DNA from: Oreocharis arfaki | Taxonomy: Eukaryota > Chordata > Aves > Passeriformes > Paramythiidae | NCBI GenBank assembly: GCA_013398015.1 | Contig: VZRR01010307.1 | Coordinates: forward strand, 62,001 to 126,000 | Direction: 5' to 3' | DNA: 64,000 bases | Shown here: piece after piece, positions 50,701 through 63,200 of the stretch | Position numbering within the stretch: position 1 is the stretch's first letter | How the letters are laid out: the number at the start of each line of letters is the position of its first letter | The notes under the pieces: model-generated | What the model saw: only the letters and a program-made list of their open reading frames with translations | Told to the model about the DNA's origin: nothing | Database searches by the model: none | Translations under genes and position numbers: made by a program

Positions 50701-51739
50701 CATAAAGTCTTTGAAGCACTTTTGCCATTGGCGGTGAAGCCCTTCCCCTCTGCCAGCAGTGGATATGTCAGGGCTGGGAGGGGGCATGTCTTAGTTATTT
50801 GTGGGCAGCCAAGCAGGGGTCAGGTTAATACCTGACTCACTCCTCAGCCCTGCTCCTTTCACCCACAAATCAACCCCAAGCCAAGGTTTTTAACACTTAT
50901 CTGGTAGAGAGAATTGTTAGCTTACAGCTCATGAAATGGCACATGTTGAACACTGGGGTTCCACCAAAGCAAAATCAAGGTGCTAAAGATGAGAGAGACT
51001 TTGGTTGTGTTTTGATGATAACTGCCCTTGCCTTATGTCTCTGCCATCATGAGGATGAAGAGGCCTGTGTCTGTCTGTGCAGGTCAGCACGCCTCAGTCA
51101 GTTCAAGCATTGGTTTTCATCCAAACAGCAGCCAAAGACAGTGTATGGACAGAGCTTGCGTGTTTATATTCAAGTAAGAAGGAGAAATAACTGGAGGAGG
51201 TGGTATCTGGCAAAGGAGAGGACTCTGGATGAATTTTAGGAATGAATGCAGGCATTTTTCCTGTCCTCTTACTGACAAGAACTTCTGCCATATTTGACAC
51301 AGGGGACTTGTAAACGCTGCATTTTTAGAAGCTGTTTTGGCTATTTGACTTTCTTTTAAAAAAGTATATCCTTGCTGTATTGTATTACACAAGCCACCAC
51401 AAGGCTGGTGGCACAGACTGTACCAGGACACTCAGCAGATCCAGAGCAAGAATTTTGTGCAAAAATTCAAGCCACAAGACAAGGAACTTTAAATTAATGA
51501 TACAAAGGCAGGAGGAGGTCACTGCAGCATGAACTCAAGCTCTGGTAGCATTGAACTTATGAGTGCCTCAATTCATAAATACGTTGAAATGAGGTGTGAA
51601 GGATGTGATGATTCATTTTGCAGTTGGTTATATAGCAGGGTCAAGGAGCTGAGATATAAGCAAAAGATTTAGCTACTGCTCTTGTAGGGGGAAAGAGTTA
51701 ATATAGTTGTTGCTTCTGAAACTTAATTTGATTTCTGGA
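47762..51739. other. Intronic sequence, no gene seen
   Basis: Contains only a 13-A run at 48700-48712. No exon, RNA gene or LINE fragment was recognised. Confidence 0.5.
48700..48712 (+). repeat. Poly-A run (A13)
   Basis: Homopolymer run without a recognised retroelement body. Confidence 0.95.
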
Positions 51740-52210
51740 ATGCCAGAATCACAGTCACCTGTATAGGAGGAACAAAATGTGTAAGAAAAGACATAGATGA
51801 GATTATGGCACTGTGTAAATACACCTTGTACCTTCATTCTGATTGCTATCTACAATCTTAGTCATTTCATCTCAGAAAAGATGTAATAGAACCAGGAAGT
51901 TACAGGGAGAGGAGCTGAGGATGTGCATGGTACGTAATTTCTTCACATGAGAAGAGATTAAACAGGCCATGCCTCTTCAGCTCAGAAGAGAGACAGCTCA
52001 GGGGGAATGTTACCAAGGCCCAAGAGCCCGTGAATGAGGTGGTTTGTCTACGGTGCAGAAAGAAGTTTGGAAGGAAGCTTTGGGCAGAAGGAGGAAGGTT
52101 ATTCACACGGTATGCAATGGCATTGTGTAAGTAATTGTCACAAGGTGCTGTGGAGGCTAGAGGTAGGTGAGTCCCTGTCTCCTAACTTCTTGAGTTCCCC
52201 CCAAGGACAT
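51740..52210 (+). mobile_element. Ancient CR1/L3-like LINE relic (ORF2 C-terminal part)
   Basis: Ordered matches to the older CR1/L3-like family: 'gtcatttcatctcagaaaag', 'agaagagattaaacaggcca', 'tcttcagctcagaagagaga' followed by 'cagctcaggggga', 'gagcccgtgaatgaggtggt', and 'aattgtcacaaggtgctgtg' then 'gaggctag'. The element text reads 'gagagattaaaaaggctgggacttttcagcttagaaaagagacgac…' and '…attgccacaggatgttgtgaaggctag'. Non-coding now. Confidence 0.72.
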
Positions 52211-52914
52211 AAAGCCCTCTTCGCTGGAAGGCTTGTGCAGCCCTACCACAGATCAAGTTGGTTGAAGAAAGGTGATGCTGAGCAGATGGAGAATGCAATG
52301 TATCAGCAGATTTATACCTAGTTCACACCAGACTCTGCTGCCCAGAATGAAATTCCTGTCTGAAATACAGCACTTCAGGATAAAGGCTTTGCAGCATGTG
52401 GCATTGGTGGGGTCTAGTACCTGTTTCTGCTGCTGCAGGCATTCCTTTGTGCTGCTGGAAGAAGTCAGTAAGTGAAGCCTTGCCTTAGTGACCCTCACCA
52501 GCCAACTGAGACACAAGATGAAGTTGTTTCTACCCATCGCTGTTGGCTCAAAGGGCAGAGATCTGCCACCTTGCTCTAGGGATCCACCAGGGCACCACCA
52601 CAACCACAGGCAGGCCAGTCTTGTTCCTACATTTGGGGCTTGTGCAGGGTAGCATCTCTCTTTTGTAGTTTTTCAGGGTGTTGCAGATGAAATAACCCAT
52701 GTTTGTGAAGTCCAGCACTCAGGAGTCAGTCAGATGCTAAACCACCTGGGTGCCTCTGCCATAATAACTTGTCTCCTTGGGCAGCTGCATTCTTTGTTAT
52801 GGCATCGCCTTTATTTTTTTTTTTTTTTTTTAAATTTAAAGGATGACAATCTGCAATTACCTGCATGGGAAAGAGATTTCCAAATGTGGATGTCTCTTTA
52901 ATGTATCAGGAATA
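52211..52914. other. Intronic sequence between two LINE relics
   Basis: No gene was recognised. It holds an 18-T run at 52814-52831. Whether the flanking relics belong to one insertion is unclear, since they look like different subfamilies. Confidence 0.5.
52814..52831 (+). repeat. Poly-T run (T18)
   Basis: Uninterrupted thymine run within 'tta-T18-aaatttaaag'. It could be the tail of an antisense retrocopy, but no body is recognised. Confidence 0.95.
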
Positions 52915-53165
52915 AGCCTAAGAGGTTCCAGTGGCTGGAAGCTGAACCCAGACACATTCAGATGAGAAATAACGTACTTGGAGGCTAATTAACCATGGGA
53001 GCAATTTACTTAAGGTTGCAGTAGGTGCTCCATGACTGACAAGTATTGAGTCAGGACAGGAGATGTATTTCAGAGATCTGCCAACACTAAAGTGGAAGTT
53101 GTGATCCTGGGAGACATGGTTATGGGAGATGCTCTGGAAGAGGTCAGGTTTGACCCGTGGTGTCA
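52915..53165 (+). mobile_element. Ancient CR1/L3-like LINE relic (3' region)
   Basis: 'ttccagtggctggaagctga' then 'acccagacacattcagatga', 'gaaataacgtacttggaggc', 'taattaaccatgggagcaat' then 'ttacttaagg', 'gtgctccatgactgac' and 'ggaagaggtcaggtttgacc' follow the CR1/L3-like 3' coding end (…atggctggaagttgaagctagacaaattcagact…, …taattaaccattggaacaatttacc…). This is the best-preserved older relic in the window apart from the one at 24050. Confidence 0.78.
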
Positions 53166-53430
53166 CAGTATAGAGTTTGGGTATCAGTACCATCTGGAGG
53201 TGTTGCAGCCCTCCTGCTCCACACCCCCACAGCTCCATGACCTGTGAGGTGAGTCCCACCTTGTGCTAGTACTACCATTTCTGGGACAGAGCTGTGAGCT
53301 GTTTGAGCCACTGAGCAATGCTGAATTACATTTTTCTCCGTTCTAGCTCAATGCAGGGCCCCACAGGTAGCAACGGTGGCATGGGATGCTGGCACAGGGC
53401 CAGCAGCAAGGGTAGCAAAATAGACATATC

Positions 53431-53672
53431 ACAGAGTAATGGGATGGGTTGGGTTTAAAGGGAACGAAACTTAGAGATCATCCAGTTCAAACCCCCCTGC
53501 CATAGGCAGAGACAACTTTCAGTTACCCAGGGCTCTGTAACCTGTCCTTGAACACTTGCAGGGATGAGGCATCCACAGCTTCTTTGGTCAACCTGCTCCT
53601 GTGCCTTATCACCCCCACAGTAAAGAACTGCTTGCTGGTATCTAATCTAAACTTACCCTCCGTCACTTAGAT
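53431..53672 (-). mobile_element. CR1 LINE 3' fragment, antisense to HPSE2
   Basis: Begins near acagagtaatgggatgggtt, then 'agagatcatccagttcaaac', 'ccctgccataggcagagaca', 'gggatgaggcatccacagct', 'ggtcaacctgctcctgtgcc' and 'ctggtatctaatctaaactt'. These follow the CR1 3' UTR reverse complement for about 240 bp. Confidence 0.92.
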
Positions 53673-56600
53673 GTCCTTACTAAGCTCAGTGACTTTGTCT
53701 CATCCTCAGTATCTCAAATTCCCTACCCAAGGTTCCTGTTCTACCACATGTCTCTCATGTGTTCTGCTTTCCCACCAGGAAATGCTGTCCCAGAAGATTT
53801 TGAGGACTTTTCTTGAGGATTTTAACATGTGCCCAGGTTTCTGGTATGTGGAAATCGAGCCAGGGGTATTACATGGGCAGGCCTTGGGGCTGCCACCCCT
53901 CTGAATTATGGGGCAGTGCTACAGCATGTGCCCCTACTGCCCGCACAGCATGGGCTGAGCTGGTCCCACTGCTCCTGGGAGGGATTTATTGCACATGCGC
54001 TGCAGGGTCAATTGGTGCTTGCAGACAGACCCCGGTGTGTAGGAAAATGGCAGATGTACTGTGCCAGCCCAGCCCATCTGTGCAGCACATGTGCAGGGAT
54101 CTGAGCTCTCTCGGAAGGGTCCGGTTCGCTGTGCCTGCACTGTGCCGCGCACGTGGAAATCACACAGCCCAGGAAATCCCAAATGGAAATGTGTCACCAC
54201 TGGTCATTGTGACCGTATGGATCTTCACTGGACTCAAAATCTGTGGATGAAGCAGCACAGGTGCTGCAGGAATAAAGGGATTTGTTAAATCCCTGTTCCT
54301 AGAACGAGGATATTTGCCTACCTGGGCATTACTGCACCTCCGCCTCCCCTAGGCTTTCATCTCTTGTTCCTGCAGTACCGCTTGCTGGCTGCTGAGCTGC
54401 TCTAGGTTCCCTCTGGAGAGTAGAGAACATTGCCAAGACCTCTGGGGTGCTCCAGGAACAACTCCACCTCTAAAGGCAGAACTTGAAGAACAACCAGGAA
54501 CTTCATCTTGCAAAAATCTTAACAAAAGGGAAAAAGGAAAAAAACAGAAAGAAGAAAAAACAGACATGGAAAGGAAATTTTGAGCTAGATATGTATGTTT
54601 TGTCATAAAATTTTAATATTACCAGAACTAACTGATTTATTTTGCTATTGTAGAGGCAGAAGAGGAACATTAAGCAAGCCAGGACTTTTCTGTCCTGTTT
54701 TCAGTCTGCAGTGTGCTGCCTGAGTGATGCCTGTGCCCTAGAACAGTTTCTCAGGACCTTTTTAACAAGAGGCCAAGTAGCTTCCTAGAGATGTGGGAGA
54801 TGGGACATATGGATGTCCTGCTTCTGCTGCTTCAGGAGGTTATAATGAGGGTTTTCTTTGCTTTTCAGACCCTGCTCAAAGACCCCAGTAGAAGGTATGT
54901 CCTCAGTGGGGTCATAGGCCCTACGGAAATGGCAAGGAAAACCAGAGACCCTCTTGCTCTAAGCTTGGTCTGCTCATGGTTTTGGTCTGTGAGGGGAGAG
55001 TGCCAAGCTGAGCCTGAAGAGGTGATTTAATAAAGTTCAGGATGGTTTATTTTCAGCCAGAATATAAAGCATTTGAGGTCAGAAAACAAGTTGGGCTAAT
55101 CTTCAAATCCAATTGCAACATATTGATCTTCAAATCCAATACAGATTGTGTTCATAATTTCAGTTTAGAGTTCATTACTTCACTCTTATACACTTTGTGC
55201 GTTACATTTTAGGCAGCAGCCCCTGTACAGAGAATTTTAAACCTAGGAGCTGGGTTTTTTGACTCTTTTGGCATTTCTGCACACTCAGTTTTATACAACA
55301 GCAACATCTCCTCAGCAATATTTGCAAAATCCCCTTTTTGTCAGGTGACCAGTGTGAGTTGTGGGGAGCTCACACCTCTCCCTATGGCTGCACTAGGGCT
55401 GGCCCTGCTGATATCCTCCCCCTGCTCAGCTGGGGAGGAACTGTCCCCAGCCATCGCATTGCCACCGGTTTTCCAGGCCTGACCCTCAAGAGAGATGTAA
55501 AAGCATTTCAGAAAGGCTTTTACGTCTTTTGCAGAGCCTGGGAGCTGAGCTCACAGCACTGCTGGGCAGCAGAATAGGGGATGCATCAGTGCTACAGGAG
55601 TTCACAGCATGTTATTGTTTTTCCATTTCTAATTGTATCTCTTCTCTCTCTGTCTGCAGGGATTTATTATTGCTGCCTTTGCCAGCATCCTCTTATGCTC
55701 CACAGGGTCCAGCTGCCCTTTTGTCCCAGTCTATAATTGACCATCAACATTAATTTAAAGTCAGAATGATCGTTTCCGAGCTATATTTAGCCTGAAGCTT
55801 GCTGCTCTTGTTTCAGACCTGATTAGAGGCTCATGTGCTGGAAAGCTGCTGCTCATCCCTGCCATGACAAGCAGTCTGATGGTCTCTCCTCACAAACCTT
55901 CCCCTTCCCTACCCTCGGTCATGGGGCTCTCCTTGGGGTCGCTGGACCCAGCACCACCCACTCCCTGTGTGGAGCCAGGACAGCTGTGACATTGCTGCTG
56001 TGTTCCTGGGATCTTTGTGCATCAAAAGCAGCCCAAGAAAACACAGCATCATTTCTTTTCTCAGCATATTCATGAGCTCAAGCAAATGTCTCCTGTCATG
56101 TGTGTGCATTATCGCTTCCAAAATGCATCAGCCACGCGGCGCACGTTGCACTCCTGCACAGACAACGTGCCTGTCCAGCTGGAGTGTGCCTTTATGTGTT
56201 TCCATGGCTGTGCCCCTACACATAAGAAAGTAAGAACTGCTTGGGCTTCCTCGTGGGAGCTGCAATTTTCCAAGGTGCAGTTTGGATTGCTGGGATAGGG
56301 AACCAGGGAGAGACCCCTGCAGCAACCAGCTCCTCCTGTGGTGGTTGCATGTGGTGCCCAAGATTAGGAATTGCTTTGGTTTTGGGATGGCAGTGAGAGC
56401 AGGTAGACCTGTGCAGTTTCAAGTCTGACTGAAACAGGAGCTGCCTGGAAGAGGTATTTTCTCAGTCAGGTGAGAAGCCATCAGGAGGATAATACCTGTA
56501 TATAACTGACTCTAACCTTGTCCATGGAAGTGCTGTGGTTAGGCACAGGAGTGGAATAAACCAAAAGTGCGTCCAGGTCGGAATTCCATCACTTTGCTAA

Positions 56601-57206
56601 TAGCCAACGCCAAAGAAAGAGTCAAAAAAAGAAAAGCACTTAGAAGTATTGGTCCAGCTTTTCCTCGCTTCCTCCAAGGCTCAGGAGCTTCCTGAGCAGG
56701 AGGTGGCATTTTTGTATCTAATACCTTTGCGGGTTTTTTCCCATTTTCTTCCATTTTCCAGTCCTTGCTTAAATCCAGGCAAAGCATTCCTCAGATTAAA
56801 TACCTATTGCAGCTAAGAAGTATCTCTTTTTAAGATGGACACTTAAAACATGTTCTTTAATCACTATTTAGAGTTGTTAAAGTCACAGTACTTAGTAGCT
56901 ACCTCAAGATCTTGTTCCTGAAATGCCTTTGTGCTCTGAAAGCTCTCACTACCTGCCCCAAAATGATGCCAGAGATCTGCTGCCGGTTGGGTTTCACTTT
57001 GTTGTTCTCTGCTGTGCTTTCTACAACCATTCGGATTAAGTAGAATTTATTCCTTCTATTTAAGGACACAAAGGCTTCATTAGGATGTATTTGTGGGTAT
57101 AGCAGCCACCTTTGGTATCTCCTGATGTAGGATGAGCATTGGTTGTTTCAGGATTTCCCCTGTGACAACACTGGGCTTATCTGGTTTCTTCCTCTGTTTC
57201 CCGTAG
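53673..57206. other. Intronic sequence up to the 48-nt exon, no gene seen
   Basis: Contains a 15-bp direct repeat at 55099-55140. The 56750-57160 stretch is AT-rich with no repeat match. No additional exon was recognised. Confidence 0.5.
55099..55140. repeat. 15-bp direct repeat, offset 27 bp
   Basis: atcttcaaatccaat is present at 55099-55113 and again at 55126-55140, with a 12-bp spacer. A local duplication. Confidence 0.95.
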
Positions 57207-57254
57207 GTTCATGAAAGTGGCTGGCGGCACGGTGGATGCTGTTACCTGGCAACA
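57207..57254 (+). CDS. HPSE2: HPSE2 (heparanase-2) internal micro-sized coding exon, 48 nt
   Basis: This small exon is preceded by a pyrimidine-rich acceptor (tttcttcctctgtttcccgtag, ending 57206) and followed by the donor gtaggt at 57255. It begins with G, completing the Gly codon of the previous exon, then reads FMKVAGGTVDAVTWQ and ends with CA, the first two bases of a His codon that the next exon must complete. The Val-Asp-Ala-Val-Thr-Trp-Gln-His motif is typical of HPSE2; HPSE has a similar segment in the same strand/helix of the barrel. Length, phase (2 in, 2 out) and sequence all agree. Reading through the donor would give CAG then TAG at 57256-57258, so intron retention truncates at once. 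The next exon (starting after Trp-Gln-His) was not found before the window end. Confidence 0.94.
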
Positions 57255-60200
57255 GTAGGTATTCACCATTCCTTCTATTTTCCAGCACTCAGTGCAGTGA
57301 TCACAGATGCTGGGAACAGAGCTGATGTGCTCCCTGGGTGTCAAAGGGGCAGATGTGCTAGAGCGACCTATTCTGTCCTGCTGCATTTAAACAGGTACAG
57401 GAGGCTCTGCCTTTCTTTCTCGAGCCTCTCAAACAATTACAGGAGTGGATGTAGTAACCTTTACCTCTGCAGCTGAGGCACAGGATAAAAACATCACTTT
57501 GCATGCCTAGACTGCCACATTGCTGGAAACAGAGCCCTGCACTGGACTGCTGAGTCTCCAGAGGCAGCTGGGAGGACAGGCAGCTCCAGGGGTGGCCTGG
57601 GTAGGGACAACAGGGAGGCAAAGCCACGTGTGATAGGTGTATGGGACTATCTGAAAGCACTTTTCCTTTCGCCCAAATCACTGTCTCCTCATGCCCACTG
57701 GCCTGAATCTAAACTGGTTCATCCAGACGAGGGGAGGCAGCTTAGTCCAAAGGTAAACACGTAATGCCCCAGCCCCCACTTTGCTTTGTAAGGGTGTCCA
57801 CACCGCTGTGTCCTACATGCAGGTGGAGCCCCAGGAGCAGATATCAGTTGAAAGGGGATGAACATCCTAGATCCTGCCCTAACTGAGGCTGAGAGCGATG
57901 CTGTTACCTGTTTTTCCTCCTGGTCCCACAAATGCTGCATTTCAGAAGACCAAAGGAAGCTCTGAGCTGTAACACTGAGTGCAGCAAGCACTCTGTGGAG
58001 GAAGGGGTTTTCTTATTTGAGGGAAAATCCATAAACATCTTTCTCCTCCTCTTATTTCCACCTGCCCCAGTTTGCATGCTGTCCCCAGGGGTCCCCAGCA
58101 GGCTGTGGCTCTCTGCAGTGCGAGTGCAAATGCCAGTGCAAAGGTGAGGCACCGTACATGTAGAGCAGCGACCACTAAAACTGATAGCAAGAGGGTTTTT
58201 GGGGCAGGCAGGACTCCCTCCTGCCACAGAAAGGACACATTTCAGAGACAAGTATTCACTGAAAGGAAAAAACTATGATGAGACCACCAGGTTCTCAGGA
58301 AAAGTGGATTTGCTGTCATGCTGGGTGAAACTTCCCGTGCAGGACACTGGCCTGAGCATGGGAGCCAGGGTCTCAGGTCCAGGTTGTGTTTGTGTGTGCT
58401 GCCCACAGGACTTGATCCCAAGCTGATTCTTCACAATGACTCTTCATGGGGTGCTCAGGCTGATTTGCTAAGTGCAGTACTGGGGCTTGTAAATCCATCA
58501 CTTGTAAAGGCCATCTGGAGACCTGCTCCTGAGAAGAGTTCAGTGGGGTTTAACATACGAGGTTTTCTTGCTAGTGCCCCCATGGTCTCTGTGTCAGTGT
58601 GTTAACCTTGGAGGCTTCTGTAGAAGCAACTGTTGGTATCTCAGAGGGATTTATAGCACGAGGCATGGCCAGGAACCTGTAAGTCCCATTCCTGGAGCTT
58701 GGCTTGTCTCAGTGTGCTTGCCTGGGTGTTTAGCTCCTTGGGCTTCCCTGCCAGGCAGCAGCAGTTTGCTGCAATGGGGACAGTGGGGTAGCAGAGCAAT
58801 TGGAGCAGGATTTGTGTTACTTACAGGCTCATGCTGTGCAATGATGATCTATGTCTCATCTGGGAGTTTGCTTTTCATGATTACACGATGTGCTGATCGC
58901 ATTTACTTAGTCCAGGAATTTGCTTTCTGCAACAGGGCTTGATCGCTGGGCCAAGCCCTTGGATGAGTTGAAGGAACAAACTTCCAGGCTTCAGATGTGG
59001 AGTTTCATCTGGTGTGCAGGGAATCTGCCTGCATGGCTGCTTTGAAATATTTTCTTATAGGATCAGTGTGAAGTGCTTATCAGGTCTGGTGCTGAAGCAG
59101 CAACTCGTGGTTGGGAGGGCTGGTGCAGCTCCCCACAGGAGTCAGCAAAGCTGAGCTGCTGCCTGCTGACCCATTTCCGCTGCAGTGTTCCTGCTTCTCC
59201 CCCAGCCAGAGTTTGCAGCTCTGGAGATAGCACCCGTATGTGATTGTGAGGACTGGCAACGGCCACAGCTCTGAGCTGGGCTTCTGTACTGTTTATGAAT
59301 AAATGTCAAAACAGTGTCTCATCCCTCTGCTCCAAACAGCAAAACAAAACAAAACAAGTTCCTTTGTATCCAAGAAGAAAATTATTAGCAGGAAACTAAA
59401 CTGCTATCTAATTTCAAGTATGAGTATTTCGGTTCCAAACCCTAATGTTCTCCTGGGATATTGGTTATAAATTTGTCAAATCTGTTACTCCTTTGAAAAG
59501 TCTGTGCTCAATCCAGAAAGGGAATTGAGACAGGAATATACTGCAAGGAGTCCTATTCTCTGTGTGAAAACAGAATATATCTGAAATATAATTGATAGAA
59601 AAGTGACACTGGGTAGAAATACACAGCTCACCAGTGAGCCTCACTCACTCAACTGAGTATGGTTTCACTTACGTACATAACATAACTCAGCATGTGTGCC
59701 TCCTTCTTCAGAAGTAAAGCGTTGCTGGAGAGAGATGTATGAATGGCTTCAAAGTGCTCAGGGAATTTCCTCTAAAGGAGGGCGTGACAGTGGTTCCAAG
59801 AGTTTTGGCATTTTCCTGGTGCTTTAGATTGTTATGTTTGGTTATGAGTAAAGGCAGACCCCGTCAGCCTATGGATGTGGGTTTCCACTGCTCAGAATCC
59901 TCCCCACAGCTACCTCTTTGCTCTGCACTGGTGTCCTCACACATGGTGAAGATTCATTGCCCTCTTTAACTTCCAGCTGTGCCCAGTTCCATCCCTGGGC
60001 ATACTCTCTCAGTCTGGACAACTGGCTCTCCATTCGAAGTCTTGCACACAGCTCCACGTTTGTCATGTTTAATGGACAAATCCTTATGCAATGCTGCCTC
60101 TGAAACACAATTCCCTATTACTTATGGGGAAAGTAAGTGTTTGCACCTTCAAAATCAGTAGACATCTGCCCCTCTGGCTTCTTAGACGAATGCCACTTTT

Positions 60201-63200
60201 CCTTCCAAGATAGAAAGTCACTTGACCTATGTGGCAAATCAGAGGTGCCACAGGCACAGGCATGTGTGAGATGCTGCTTAAAATGCTTTTGCCTGGCTTG
60301 GTTTGGGTGACATCTCTTCTGGCCTAGCCATGTTGAGTGTGCAGGGAGAGGCTCATGAGCAGTAGCATAGGGCAGATTTCCCAGAGGTGCCAGGAGAGAG
60401 CTGCCCAGCATGGGCACACCCACAAGGGTGTATATTTGGGCTCACATCAGCCTGCTGCGAGTGCTGAGAGTGCAGAGTCTTCACAGGCTGTGCCTGGAGG
60501 AGGGGGCTGCAGGGAGGAATCCCTGGCCCATCTGTGCCTGCACATAAACCTGCTCAGGGCACAGCTTTGCCCACTGGCTTGCAATCCTCTTCACTGTCTG
60601 ATGGAGGGAACAGTTTCTGGCAGCACCACGGCCCTGGCCACCAGCACGTTCCCAGGCAATGTCAGGGCAAGGCTGAGGAGACGGCACAGGCCAGGGATGG
60701 CTCCCGGTGGTGGGATGGAAAAATGCATCTTCTCTGGGGGCAGAGAAAGGTGTGGGTGTGGGTTGTGCCTTTGGGGCCAGAGAACAGCCCCTGGTCACTC
60801 TTCATCAATGCATTTCTCATTTGACTGGAGGTGGGCAGCACCTCTCATCTGAGCCTGCAGGTCTTTGGAAGGAGCAGGTCACATCCTGTCTCTCTCTCCA
60901 TGACAAGCAGTGTGGCTGCCCCATGTCCTGCGCTGCAGATGCCCTCTCCTCGGGAAGATGCTCATGGATCAGGGCCACCCGTCAGCAGAGGTGTCTCAGT
61001 TTCACAGCTGCAGTGGCAGCAGGGTGTCATGCTGACTGTGGGTATCTGCCCTGCTCGGCATCCCTGGCAGGCTGGTGCCCTAATTCCAAGCAGACTCTCC
61101 CTGTAGCAGCAGGCAACAAAGTAGATCCGGAAATTCCTGAGCTTTGGGAAGTGGGCTTTAATGTAATTAACTGCAACAGAAGAAGAGGTCAGATAATAGG
61201 GGCAAAGGTTTCTCTTTAAAATGAAGGAGGAGGTAAATGGAACCAGCTGCCCAGGAGTCAGTGCACTGCCTTCATTAAACATGGGACAATGCTTATGGTC
61301 CCATGCAGCAAATTGTGGATCTTTCCAGAAAATCATTTTAAATGCAACACAAGACCCGGAGGCGAGAGGACAGAGACATGTAGCCAGCCCCAGAATCACC
61401 CAAGTGCGCTGGTGCCTGTCACTGTCCCTCTCTGGGAGGCACTGGGGAGCTGTGTGCAGCCTGGCCTTGCAGCCTGCTCAAGAACAGGGGCATTTCTGAC
61501 TGGCAGCTGTGCTCAGCCCTGCCTCACTGCTGTCCTCAGCTCGACTTTGTCCCATGCTACAGTTTCATCCAAGGATGGGGGCCAGAAATTGGGGTGGTAA
61601 GAAGAGGGGGGACAATTTGTGTCAGCTTTGTACAGTGCATAATAGGCTGTATATAGGATGTATTAAGCCATCCAAAAGTATAATAGGGTACCCAAAAGTA
61701 CATGTACATGGCCTTTCCTTTAGGATGTATGTCTCATCTGGGATTTAGTTGCTAGATCTCTCTTTTTCTTGGCTGGCTCATCTCATATTCCTGCAGACTG
61801 TCTGTTAATAGAGAGAGTGCCATCAAACTGGGGGACACAATGGCCCAGCTCTGTATATAACTGCCCACATCTATTCTCTCCTGAATTATGAGAAACAGCA
61901 TGGTCAGTGCTCGTGGTGTGCGTGCTGATGTCTCCTAGGCTTCAGGGCCAATTCTGTTGCGGTGCCGTACCCAGAGCCCACTGAAAGATCTGCCAGCCTG
62001 TGTATGAGACAAACAGCTTGTCCAAGAGCTATGTGTGCTCTGCCTCTGCAGAGTCGTGGCTGACAGAGACCCCTGCCCGTGCTGGGGAGGGTCTGCCCCT
62101 TCATCTCCTTGCTGGACTAGGAGAGGAGGATGTGAGTGCCATGGACCCCGGGGCTGGCTCAGGTCGGCTGCCTGGGGAGGTATTTGTCAGTGCTGGAGAT
62201 CTCTGCAGCTGCTGCTGGCTTTTTTGGAAGTTGAAGAGTTGTGACTGTTTTAGGTTGTTTTGTTGGGTTTTTTTAAGTCAAGTGCACTGAGTCATTGCAA
62301 ATATCAGCAAAGCTGCAGCCTTTACTCCAAGGAAAAATCCACGCCTAATGAGCTCTTCTCCTGCTTTAAAGGCCTGACAGTTGCTTGCATTTTGTGGATT
62401 TCTATACTGCCTGTACTGACGGTTAAAGTTGCCAAAAGGAAGTGCCCTTATCTCCATGAGATGAAGCCTACAGCTGGAAACCCATTCCTGAGTAGCTAAG
62501 TATCAGCACAGACCTCAGTTCCTCTCTCTTCCTCACATGCCTTGTGTAACTGGTGCCATTTTCCCTTTTCCCTAGTCTGAGGAGGATGAAAGTACCTGTT
62601 GGCAACTGAGAACTTCTCAGGCAGATTTGCAAGAGATCCTTGCCCATTTTACTAAAGCTTGTAATTGTCTTCGTGCTCTGCTTACACACCCAAAGCTGAA
62701 GTGTTTCCCTCTTCACGCCCCCAGGAAATATTCTACTAAGATTTCTTGGTACTGAAGCAGGAATACGGATACTTTATTTCTGCCCTTCATGCCTCTACCA
62801 GTCTCTGTTCCTCTGTGTTGTTACTGAAGGTGTCAAAAAATGTGACAGGGCATATCCCAGGGTATTTCTCTTCCCTCTAGGGTCTGGGGTGTGCTGACCA
62901 CAACAGCACCTTCCCAGGCTGCCTCCACAAGATCTCTGGGAGGGCAGAGCCTCCTCTGGGTCTGCTCCTGGTCCTCTCCCCTTAGCAATGGAGCTCCATG
63001 TGAGCATACCTTGTGCTTGAACGAGGTGATGAGGAGGTGCAAGCCTGTCTTTGCTCTCCAAGGGGTTTGTCCTGGGCTCTGAGACCATATTGGCCAAGAA
63101 ACTAAACCCTGCAGAAAGCCTGATGCATTGGAGGGGTCATACACAGACCAAGGTTTATCTAACTCCATCTTTTTCCTGTGAATGCAACCTGGTTTTTATG

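Larger units (their letters stand above)
46483..57206 (+). other. HPSE2: HPSE2 intron, 10.7 kb
   Basis: This phase-2 intron runs from gtaggt (46483) to cccgtag (ending 57206). It contains a CpG-dense patch about 1 kb in, poly-A and poly-T runs, two CR1/L3-like relics, one younger CR1 fragment and a 15-bp direct repeat. Other stretches longer than 300 bp (46483-47474, 47746-51739, 53673-57206) look like ordinary intron with no recognisable gene. Confidence 0.92.

Noticed and set aside
61130..61240. Possible CR1/L3-like 3' end ('aagaggtcagataatagggg')
   Set aside because: The flanking sequence does not continue into the family in either direction.
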